This document shows positions 1 through 6,931 of a stretch of DNA of 64,000 bases, piece after piece; position 1 is the first letter of the stretch; each line of letters starts with the position of its first letter. The notes under the pieces were generated by a model. It was not told where the DNA came from. It saw only the letters and a program-made list of their open reading frames with translations, and ran no database searches. Origin of the DNA: Streptomyces sp. NBC_00390 (GTDB lineage Bacteria > Actinomycetota > Actinomycetes > Streptomycetales > Streptomycetaceae); the NCBI RefSeq assembly GCF_036057275.1, contig NZ_CP107945.1, forward strand, positions 8,370,001-8,434,000, given 5' to 3'. Position numbers and translations under genes: made by a program.

Positions 1-55
1 GTCCCGCATGATCTTTTGAGGGTCGCGAGCACCGCTGGCCCGCACGGCTGTTCGC

Positions 56-230
56 CTATTCGGCGAGGGCCAGGTTGTGCAGTCGGGCGATGCCGCTCAT
101 GGCGTGGTGTACGCCATCGCCCCTCAAACGGCAATGGCGGAGGATTTTCCAACTTGCCGAAACAGCCGGGGCTCAGCCCGGTGAACGGGGCTGTCCAGGA
201 CGGCTGCGACGCCGTGATCACACCAGCCAC
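56..230 (-). pseudogene. Internally deleted IS5-type transposase relic
   Basis: Read on the minus strand from a GTG at 230, the first ~25 residues (MAGVITASQPSWTAPFTGLS) match the N-terminus of a common Streptomyces DDE transposase. The segment 172-230 is 53/59 identical to the reverse complement of 20416-20474, the start of a second copy in this window. After ~25 codons the reading switches frame and continues as the usual C-terminus of the same family (ILRHCRLRGDGVHHAMSGIA, then ARLHNLALAE and a TAG at 56-58). The whole catalytic middle is missing, so only the two ends remain, in different frames. This is a dead, MITE-like derivative. The outer insertion-sequence end probably lies at or beyond base 1. 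Confidence 0.75.
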
Positions 231-335
231 GGCCGAGATCGTCCCATGGCGCGTTCACCTGCCCGATCTGGAGGTGTGGTCACGACTCTGCCACCGCGAG
301 ATCACCCGAACTGCCGCCCGGGGTACGGTCTGCAC

Positions 336-884
336 GTGATCTACCTGATAGGTGGCCCGCCACGGGTGGGCAAGAGCTCCCTCGCGTGGATGCTGCTGGA
401 ACGGGACGGCATCCCGGGATGCCCGACCGATGCTCTGGTTTCGATGCTGCAGCGCGCCGCGCCTCAGCATGGCGTGCGCCACGGCACGCACCCGGACAAG
501 GCCGTACCGGCGCAGCCCTTCCTCGTTGAGTTCATCCGAGCCACCGCGGAGAGCCTCGACGACTCTGATCCCCTGGACGGCTATGTGGTCGAGGGCGACA
601 TCGTCACGCCGGCGGCGGCCACAGCCGCCGCTGGTCTCGGGATGCCACTGAGCTGCGTCTTCCTTGGGAACGCGGAGCTGACCACCGAACACTTGAGGGC
701 CGCCCCGGACTGGCTCGACGGAGCCGATGACACCACCTATCGGGAGATCGCCGCGTGGGTCAGGGAACAAAGCACTGCCCTGCGTGAAGCCTGTGCGGCC
801 AGCGGGCACGTCTACGTCGAATTGGGGGCCGACTACGCCCGGGGCCTTGAGAGGGCCTACTCGACACTGGTGGAGAGGCGCTGA
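336..884 (+). CDS. P-loop kinase-like protein
   Basis: A 182-residue protein starting at GTG 336. This start places the nucleotide-binding loop right at the N-terminus (IGGPPRVGKSS, residues 5-15), as in small P-loop kinases such as adenylate-kinase-like and 2-phosphoglycerate-kinase-like proteins. The sequence also has a strand ending in VVEGD that could be the second acidic site, and a C-terminal helix pair. Longer upstream starts exist, but they would run through the transposase relic and are unlikely. The substrate cannot be told. It has no close partner gene: a decayed region follows on one side and the IS relic lies on the other. Confidence 0.7.
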   Translation: MIYLIGGPPRVGKSSLAWMLLERDGIPGCPTDALVSMLQRAAPQHGVRHGTHPDKAVPAQPFLVEFIRATAESLDDSDPLDGYVVEGDIVTPAAATAAAGLGMPLSCVFLGNAELTTEHLRAAPDWLDGADDTTYREIAAWVREQSTALREACAASGHVYVELGADYARGLERAYSTLVERR

Positions 885-2045
885 CCGCCCACCGTCAGCA
901 CTCGCGAAGGCCCGCAAAGAAGTGCGGGACAAGCCTTCCCCCGATTCTCAGCTGCGTGGCGTGGTCGTTGGGTTCACGATCGTGTCGGCAGTGGTGCTGG
1001 TAGGTGCCCTCATCCCGCTGTCGTGAAGCCCGGACGAGGCGCTGTCCGGTTTTCTCATCGGTGTTTCAGATCCCGTTGCGAACGCATGCAGTGCGGGCGA
1101 GGGGACCATGCAGCTGGGGCTGAGCGTGACGTGGGGAGGTGGGTCATCGCATCACTTCTTGAGCTCGGCGGCAGTCGCTCGCCAAGAGCGCGCACGTGCC
1201 GCGGGCACGGAGGATCAGCAGTGCGTTGGCGGAGCTGTCCTCGCACGCGCATCCGAGTTGGACTTCGAAAGCCATTCGAACTGCTGGTGACCACCGAATG
1301 GTTCGCGAGTCCGGCAGCGTAGTGCGCCAGTCCGTCTCCGCGCGCTGATCGAGTCCGACCGCCTCGCCGGGGCCGCGACAACGGCAATGATCGGCTGGCA
1401 ACGGGTTCATTTTCACCACCAACCACTATCTGCAGCCCCACGGCCATAGCTCGCAGCGAGAGGACCAGTTGGCTCCACCGCGCCCCCAAGGCGGGGGCGT
1501 TGGGCGTGCAGTTCAGCAGCGGAGTACAGCAAGCCCGCCGGCCGCGGCAGACCTTCAGGCACCTGAGGAGCTGGCCGGGCAGGCTGGCGGAGTCCTGCCG
1601 ATGGTTCGCATCGCGAGGTCAGCCCGTGCCACAACTGCACCGCCGCCGTGGCGAACTCGTGACGGCGCCTCATCTCAGCGCCCTGGTCCCAGGTCAGGGA
1701 TCATTTGAGTTGCGTCGGCAGGTCTTGAAATGGCGGCGAGCAGCAGATCGCGGACCAGTTGTGGGCTCGTCCGTCGGGAAGGTGGACGAGGTGAGGGGGG
1801 CTCTCCCGCCCTCACACCGGCTCCGAAGAATCGCTAGGACTCCGAAGATGTTGACTTCGGGCTTGGTTTCCGGGCCGGAGCCTCAGCCGTTGGCCAGGGT
1901 GCAACCGAGTGGGAGCAGCAGGCGGTCCCAGTGGCGCTGCAGTGCAGCGGGGTTGCCGATGCCAGCCCCCCAGTCCACAGTGCTGCTCGCGAGAATGATC
2001 TCGGTCACCTCGGGATCCTGAACCTGGTCGACACGCTGCCCGTGA
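885..2045. other. Gene-poor decayed stretch
   Basis: No open frame here has convincing family features. Short high-GC frames exist on both strands. One of 34 codons (922-1026, plus) ends in a single hydrophobic helix (VVVGFTIVSAVVLVGALIPL) but has no clear ribosome site. On the minus strand near 1883-2030 a frame ending in DWGAGIGNPAALQRHWDRLL reads like the tail of a lost gene, not identified. Its neighbours are also broken, so this is best read as degenerating DNA. Confidence 0.5.
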
Positions 2046-2261
2046 CAGGGATCCGCCCTGGCAGCGATCCCCGGCGCCAGCCTCAACGGCCACCCACACC
2101 GGCGACTGCCCGGGAACCTCAGCCTCACCCTTCCCGGCATCGAGGCCACCGACCTCCTCGACCGCCTCCCCGGCATCGCCGCCTCCACCGGCTCGGCCTG
2201 CAACACCGGAGGCGGCGAACCCTCCCACGTCCTCATCGCGATCGGCCTCGCCCGCGAGTAG
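2046..2261 (+). pseudogene. Cysteine desulfurase C-terminal remnant
   Basis: About 66 codons ending at TAG 2259-2261 read as the C-terminus of a NifS/IscS-type aminotransferase class V enzyme. Recognisable are SLNGHPHRRLPGNLSLTLPG, the LPGIAASTGSACNTG segment that contains the catalytic-cysteine loop (STGSACNTG), and a closing EPSHVLIAIGL. An in-frame stop lies at 2043-2045, and no start or PLP-lysine region precedes it, so only the last sixth of a ~390-residue enzyme is left. The frame has no start codon and is easily missed. Whether the parent was a housekeeping IscS or a DndA-type enzyme of a phosphorothioation cluster cannot be decided. Confidence 0.75.
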
Positions 2262-2719
2262 GCCCGCGCAACCCGCCGGTCGGAGCGGGCATGGCTTGGC
2301 CACGACCGACCTCGTCCTGCGAGAGGTCACTGGACCGGGGGCGTTCGTCGGAACACCCCCGCGTCGGCGGGGAGGACGGTGCGGGCGGGGCGATGGCCGC
2401 CGGGGTCGACGCCGACGAACTCTCGGCGGACATCATGACGGCCGCCGAGTTCACCGCCGACACGGACGCTGCCGTGTTCGTACGTGGCGTGACGCGGCCA
2501 CGCCACGTACGCCCCGCTGACGGCGGACCACCGGACCGCCCCGGCACCCGCCCGCTCGCCCAGGTGCACCCCGCCGTCGGGCCCGACGTCCGACACCACC
2601 TCGCGACTGTTTTGACCTGGGCCTTTGATCTAAAAGTCCGTGACAGCCGTTTGACACCGCTATGTCTGAATCCCACGCTGGTGGGATATGTGGCTCCATT
2701 CACCCAAAGGGAGATCATC
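2262..2719. other. Gene-poor region before small secreted protein
   Basis: An open frame runs through on the plus strand but shows no recognisable domain. The AT-richer last ~110 bases, ending in AAAGGGAG before ATG 2720, look like a normal promoter and leader for the next gene. A perfect 13-bp inverted repeat lies inside (2479-2511, listed separately). Confidence 0.45.
2479..2511. repeat. Perfect 13-bp inverted repeat
   Basis: The left arm CGTACGTGGCGTG (2479-2491) and right arm CACGCCACGTACG (2499-2511) are exact reverse complements around a 7-base loop. There is no T-run after it. It may be a terminator-like hairpin for the decayed desulfurase transcript or a protein-binding site. It is too symmetrical to be chance coding sequence. 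Confidence 0.7.
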
Positions 2720-2944
2720 ATGTCGGTATGCACCCGGAAGAGCATCTGGCTTCTGGCCGGCGCGTCCTGCGCTGCTGCGCTGCTCGCCGGACCGATGGGA
2801 GTGGCGGGCGCCGCAGCGGCACCTCGGACGACGCAGGACGTCACGGAGTCGTCGAGCGCGGCACCGCACGATCCCTGTACGGGGTACCACTACGACGAGA
2901 ACCACAACCGCGTTTGGGATCCGCCGGGCTGCACCCCGCCATGA
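2720..2944 (+). CDS. Small secreted protein
   Basis: A 74-residue protein with AAAGGGAG about 6 bases before ATG 2720. It has a typical Sec signal: a short basic start (MSVCTRKS), a hydrophobic core (IWLLAGASCAAALLAG), and an Ala-rich cleavage region near AGAAAAP. The mature part is ~35-40 residues, ends in CTGYHYDENHNRVWDPPGC and holds two cysteines that could form one disulfide. Small secreted proteins of this kind are common in Streptomyces and have no known function. It converges on the kinase gene, whose stop is 10 bases away. Confidence 0.75.
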   Translation: MSVCTRKSIWLLAGASCAAALLAGPMGVAGAAAAPRTTQDVTESSSAAPHDPCTGYHYDENHNRVWDPPGCTPP

Positions 2945-2954
2945 CCGTGTGCAC

Positions 2955-3834
2955 CTAAAGGATGATCACCGACGCCGACCTCGAGTTCCCGTTGGCCACG
3001 TAGACCTGACGCCCGTCCGGGGAGACCGCCACCCCGGCCGGGCGGGAGCCGACGGGGATGGGGCTGCCCACCGTGCGATTCGTCGCGGTGTCGATCACCG
3101 AGACCGAGTCGGAGTTCCTGTTGGCCACGTAGACCTGGCGGCCGTCGGGCGACACAGCCGTCCCGACCGGGCGGGAGCCGACGGGGATGGGGCTGCCCAC
3201 CGTGCGGTTCGTCGCGGTGTCGATCACGGACACGGAGCCTGCGTTCGTCACGTAGACGCGGCGGCCGTCGGGCGAAACCGCCACCCCCTCCGGGGAGCGG
3301 CCGACGGGGATGGGGCTGCCCACCGTGCGGTTGGTGGCGGTGTCGATCACGGACACGGAGTCGGAGCCCAGGCTGGTGACGTAGACGCGGCGGCCATCGG
3401 GGGTGATCGCCACTCCTTCCGGGAAGGGGGCGACGGGGATGGGGCTGCCCACGGTGCGGTTGGTGGCGGTGTCGATCACGGACACGGATCCCGAGCCTCC
3501 GTTGGCCACATAGACGCGGCGCCCGTTCGGAGTGATGTCGACTCCCTCGGGGGTGGCGCCGACGGGGATAGGGCTGCCCACTGTGCGGTTACTCGTGGTG
3601 TCGATGACGGACACCGAACCCGAGGAGCTGTTCGACACGTAGATCCGTCGGCCGTCCGGAGTGACGTCGATTCCCTCGGGGGTGGCGCCGACGGGGATGG
3701 GGCTGCCCACCGTGCGGTTCGTCGCGGTGTCGATGACCGACACCGAGCCCGAGTTGAAGTTGGCGACGTAGCCCCGGCGCCCGTCCGGGGAAACGGCCAT
3801 CCCCTGCGGGGAGTCCCCGACCTTGATCGAGACC
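2955..3834 (-). repeat. Seven tandem ~126-bp coding repeats
   Basis: These are the DNA repeats that encode the seven propeller blades of the kinase. The plus-strand core GGGGATGGGGCTGCCCAC recurs with minor changes near 3057, 3183, 3306, 3432, 3567 and 3696. One blade is two codons shorter (after YVTNAGS). The similarity at DNA level suggests recent expansion or ongoing conversion between blades, so blade number may vary among strains. Confidence 0.85.
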
Positions 3835-5048
3835 ACGGACGTCGGTGCGGGCGTTTCCGCGCCCGGAGGGCCGCGCTGTGCCAGGTAGATGCCGCTACCC
3901 AGTGCGGCCAGCGCCACCAGCACCGCCCCCACGATGAGCCCGACTCGTCGGCGTCCGGGCCGCAGGGCGGGCCGCGGCGGTGCCTCGCCCACTGACGTCG
4001 GCAGGGGGCCCAGCGGTGGGCCGGACGGCTTCTCAGCCTCGGAGTGTGGCACGTCTTCGGTCGGTGGGGTCGTTTCCCGAGTCTGCGGCGGCTCCGAGGC
4101 GGTGGGTCGCTCGCTCGACGGCACCACTGGCGGAAGGGCCGGTTGGCGCGAAGGAGGGAGTGGGGGCAGTGGCTGGCCGACGATGGACGTGAGCCGCTGG
4201 GCGACCTCGTCGCCGCCCATCCTCTCCTCGGGGTCCTTGGCCAGCAGCCCGAGAAGGACCGGGGTCAGCTCCCCCGCCCGGCGCGGCGGCGTGGGAGGCT
4301 CGAACAACAGAGCGCTCAACGTCGTGAGGGCGGAGTTGCGGTCGAAGGGGCCGGTCCCCTCGAGGGCGAAGTACAGGGTGGCGCCGAGCGAGAACAGGTC
4401 GCCGGCCGGGGTGGGCGCCACGCTGCGGGTCCGTTCCGGGGGCATGAAGCGTGGGGTCCCGAGGATCTCCCTGCTGGCGGTCAGCCGGGCCTCTCCGGAG
4501 CTCGGCTCCAGCGCGATGCCGTAGTCGGTCAGCAGCACGTGGCCGCCGCTGCCCTCCGCAGGGCTGGAGAACTGCGGGCCGGGCTGGGTCAGCAGGATGT
4601 TGGCCGGCTTGACGTCCCGGTGCAGGACGCCGAGCCGGTGGCCCTCCAGCAGGGCGTCGAGCACGGCGAGCCCGATCCGGGCGACGTCGCCTGGTGGCAG
4701 CGGCCCCTGCTCGCGCACCACCGACTCCAGGTCCATGGCGTCGGGGACGAAGTCCATGACGATCCACGGCAGACTGTCGTCCTCCACGATGTCGTGCACG
4801 GTCACGACATGGGGGTTGTTGCGCAGTCGGGCAGCGTGCCGCGCTTCACCGCGGGCCCTCGCGATCCGGGTGCCGACCACGCGTTCCGGGACGACGGTCG
4901 GCAGGATGATCTCCTTGAGAGCAACCTCGCACGCGAGTTCCTGGTCGTAGGCCAACCACACCCGTCCCATGCCGCCAGCGCCGAGCCGACGTAGGAGCCG
5001 GTAGCGCCCGGCGATCACACGCCCGGCGCCCTCGTTCGCTCCTGTCAT
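2955..5048 (-). CDS. Membrane Ser/Thr protein kinase with YVTN beta-propeller
   Basis: A 697-residue receptor-type kinase. The cytoplasmic kinase domain (about 15-290) shows the glycine loop GAGGMG (23-28), the ATP-binding lysine K45, the catalytic loop HRDVKPANILL (D145) and DYG (D175) in place of the usual DFG. A Pro-rich linker (290-365) leads to one membrane helix (about 369-391). The outside part, from ~405 to the end, is seven repeats of ~42 residues built on PIPVG..P.GVAVSPDGRRVYV and VSVIDTATNRTVGS. This is the YVTN/NHL-type repeat and should close into a seven-bladed propeller. PASTA repeats are absent. The propeller probably senses a cell-wall or protein ligand, but no ligand can be inferred. 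Confidence 0.93.
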   Translation of the reverse strand: MTGANEGAGRVIAGRYRLLRRLGAGGMGRVWLAYDQELACEVALKEIILPTVVPERVVGTRIARARGEARHAARLRNNPHVVTVHDIVEDDSLPWIVMDFVPDAMDLESVVREQGPLPPGDVARIGLAVLDALLEGHRLGVLHRDVKPANILLTQPGPQFSSPAEGSGGHVLLTDYGIALEPSSGEARLTASREILGTPRFMPPERTRSVAPTPAGDLFSLGATLYFALEGTGPFDRNSALTTLSALLFEPPTPPRRAGELTPVLLGLLAKDPEERMGGDEVAQRLTSIVGQPLPPLPPSRQPALPPVVPSSERPTASEPPQTRETTPPTEDVPHSEAEKPSGPPLGPLPTSVGEAPPRPALRPGRRRVGLIVGAVLVALAALGSGIYLAQRGPPGAETPAPTSVVSIKVGDSPQGMAVSPDGRRGYVANFNSGSVSVIDTATNRTVGSPIPVGATPEGIDVTPDGRRIYVSNSSSGSVSVIDTTSNRTVGSPIPVGATPEGVDITPNGRRVYVANGGSGSVSVIDTATNRTVGSPIPVAPFPEGVAITPDGRRVYVTSLGSDSVSVIDTATNRTVGSPIPVGRSPEGVAVSPDGRRVYVTNAGSVSVIDTATNRTVGSPIPVGSRPVGTAVSPDGRQVYVANRNSDSVSVIDTATNRTVGSPIPVGSRPAGVAVSPDGRQVYVANGNSRSASVIIL

Positions 5049-5415
5049 GGCGCTCCCTCTTCCAGGACGGCCAGCAGGCTTCCCCGGCGAGCGGTGAAAG
5101 GCTTCTCACCACATATCGCATATCGCCACAACGGCGGCAACTTGCCCGGAACAGCTCTCGTCACTGCGGGGAGGGGACGAATCGCGCATGGTCGACGACT
5201 TCGCCGACGACATCCTCGTTGCTCGGGAGGAGACGCAGGGACGGACCGAGCAGGCCGAGTCGACCGTCGGCATCCGGGAGTCCATTGCGTGGCTCAGGAA
5301 GTATCCCGGTCGGCTACGGCGCGGGGTCGGCCACACCGTCTCCCGCAACCGCGTAGGCCCGTCACGGAGCGGCCCCCTCCCGGCGCACGGCGGTCCGGGG
5401 GGCGGCGCCGCGTCG
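5049..5415. other. Intergenic, no supported gene
   Basis: This lies upstream of the kinase gene and downstream of the secreted-protein gene on the same strand. A plus-strand frame from ATG 5188 begins with plausible protein (MVDDFADDILVAREETQGR) but degrades into low-complexity Arg/Gly/Pro sequence across the next gene. I do not call it. The kinase promoter should be in the part next to 5048. Confidence 0.4.
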
Positions 5416-5718
5416 TCAGGCGATGAACAGGCTCATGCCGGGGGCCGGTCGCACGAACTGACCCGGCAGGATGGCGCCCGTCACGTGCCCGTTGCAGAAG
5501 GGCCCCGACCATACGAAGGCCACTTCGTCCGTGCGGTTGGCGACCTCCGAGGGCGCGAAATCCCCGAGCGGGTGGCAACCCGATGGGTCGGTGTGCAGCG
5601 CCCCGTCGACGATCAGCACGCCGTTGGCCGCCTGCGCAGTGCCCGGCGCCGTCAGCGCCAGCGTCAGCGCCGCCGCGCACGCTCCGAGCACCCGCGCCGC
5701 GCGTCGTGTCCCACGCAT
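5416..5718 (-). CDS. Small secreted protein
   Basis: A 100-residue protein with a clear Sec signal: twin arginines and basic residues (MRGTRRAARV), a hydrophobic core (LGACAAALTLALTAPG), and cleavage expected after AQA near residue 30. The mature ~70 residues hold two cysteines (in PSGCHPLG and GPFCNGHV) that could be disulfide-bonded. I know no function for it. It is transcribed away from the chaplin gene, which starts 335 bases further on. Confidence 0.8.
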   Translation of the reverse strand: MRGTRRAARVLGACAAALTLALTAPGTAQAANGVLIVDGALHTDPSGCHPLGDFAPSEVANRTDEVAFVWSGPFCNGHVTGAILPGQFVRPAPGMSLFIA

Positions 5719-6053
5719 CCGTCGTCCACCTGCCTCTTCCGTATTGCCGCATTCGCATCAGTTGCCGACATTCTTGCTACTCAAAGTGACGTCGCTGATT
5801 CGAACGGGACAGCGTGATGGTGACCGGTCCCCGCCCGTCGGCCTGGGCCTGCCAGCTGCCCATGAACCGGGATTCCAGTGTTGTCGCAACCCGGCTTCAG
5901 GCACGGCATCCATCGATGGTCCGATCAGGGGAATTCCGGTTTCTGGTGCAATCCTCTTTTGTTGTCATGCCGAAATAGTGGTGACAGCCCAACTGCGGGC
6001 TGTAGCCGAACGTGAGAGCCGCGGTCGGCGGATCAGGCACTGTGGAGGTAGCG
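5719..6053. other. Divergent promoter region
   Basis: This is the intergenic region between the divergent secreted-protein gene (minus) and the chaplin gene (plus). It is AT-richer than its surroundings around 5730-5800 and 5925-5980, as expected for promoters. No clear consensus hexamers were assigned. The GGAGG at 6044-6048 is the chaplin ribosome site. Confidence 0.5.
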
Positions 6054-6473
6054 ATGTTCCGTCTCATCAATAGCGCAGGGGTGGCGCTGGCCGTCGGGGT
6101 GGCAGTGATCGGCGGTGCCTCGTCCGCGGCGGCCGACGCCGGCGCCGAAGGCGTGGCGGTGAGCTCGCCGGGAGTGCTGTCGGGCAATGTCGTTCAGGTG
6201 CCGGTCCATGTCCCGGTCAACGTGTGCGGTAATTCCGTCAACGCCATCGGCATGCTCAACCCGTCAGTGGGCAACGTCTGCGCCAACGGGGAATCAACCG
6301 GCAGTGCGTCGGCCGGCTCATGGGCCTATGGCGTGGCGGTGAGCTCGCCGGGAGTGCTGTCGGGCAATGTCGTTCAGGTGCCGGTCCATGTCCCGGTCAA
6401 CGTGTGCGGTAACTCCGTCAACGTCATCGGCATGCTCAACCCGTCGGCGGGCAACGTCTGCATCACTTCCTGA
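6054..6473 (+). CDS. Two-domain chaplin without sortase signal
   Basis: A 139-residue secreted protein, with GGAGG five bases before ATG 6054. A signal peptide (to about residue 28, ending SSAAADA) is followed by two chaplin domains. Each carries the hydrophobic core NVVQVPVHVPVNVCGNSVN and IGMLNP, with the two conserved cysteines that bond in known chaplins. Chaplins are amyloid-forming surface proteins that coat aerial hyphae. Long chaplins have two domains plus an LPxTG cell-wall anchor, and short ones have one domain and no anchor. This protein has two domains and stops right after the second (GNVCITS), so it fits neither standard class. A strong hairpin terminator follows. Confidence 0.92.
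   Translation: MFRLINSAGVALAVGVAVIGGASSAAADAGAEGVAVSSPGVLSGNVVQVPVHVPVNVCGNSVNAIGMLNPSVGNVCANGESTGSASAGSWAYGVAVSSPGVLSGNVVQVPVHVPVNVCGNSVNVIGMLNPSAGNVCITS
6151..6457 (+). repeat. Near-identical chaplin-domain duplication
   Basis: Bases from 6151 and from 6331 are the same over the chaplin-domain coding region, exactly 180 bases apart, with only a few single-base differences (for example T/C in GGTAAT versus GGTAAC). The third-codon positions are conserved too, so the duplication is recent or is kept uniform by gene conversion. Confidence 0.88.
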
Positions 6474-6486
6474 CGAGATTCGCGCC

Positions 6487-6520
6487 GGTCCGTCGTCGGT
6501 CACGGCGCCGACGACGGACC
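6487..6520 (+). terminator. Hairpin terminator after chaplin
   Basis: The perfect 13-bp arms GGTCCGTCGTCGG (6487-6499) and CCGACGACGGACC (6508-6520) enclose an 8-base loop, starting 13 bases after the chaplin stop. There is no U-tract, which is common for Streptomyces terminators. Confidence 0.8.
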
Positions 6521-6931
6521 CGGATCGCGATGTAGGCACAGGACCCCGGTTTGGTCACTGTCGCTATGCCCAGGATCGCGCTGCCCTCGGTGCGGGACGG
6601 CCCGCCCGGGGGAGTGTCCCGGGTGGACCGTCTGCGGGTGCGTTCGGGGCAGACGCAGATACTGACGGCGCAGATGGTGACGTTGGTGGTTCCCTGGCTG
6701 CCGGCGCTCCCGAGTAGGAGGCCGGCTGGGCGCGAGGGCGGCTGAAGCCCGCCGTTCCACAGCGCTGGGCGTGGATGCTGGACCGGGTGTAGTTGTTCTG
6801 TTTCGTGCGGTAATCGGGGAACGCCGGACGGAGGCATGTTCGCACCGGTACGTTGCCTGCCAGATGGGGAGTGGCAGTACCGAACCCGTGTGCATGGGGA
6901 CGAATAATGCCACTGTGCGATTGGGGGGTAC
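6521..6931. other. Leader and promoter region of the GTPase operon
   Basis: No gene is supported here. Short frames on both strands are Arg/Pro-rich and lack family features. The last ~150 bases (AT-richer around 6785-6815 and 6900-6930) probably hold the promoter of the downstream operon, and GGGGGG at 6923-6928 is its ribosome site. Confidence 0.45.

Noticed and set aside
922..1026. 34-residue frame with one hydrophobic helix
   Set aside because: No ribosome site at a usable distance and no recognised family; the hydrophobic run alone is not enough.
1055..1489. Long minus-strand frame in the decayed region
   Set aside because: Arg/Ser/Pro-rich with no domain; its composition is that of an antisense reading in GC-rich DNA.
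5188..5817. Plus-strand frame starting MVDDFADDILVAREE
   Set aside because: The first ~60 residues look plausible, but it runs through the opposite-strand secreted-protein gene and becomes low-complexity; no family match.
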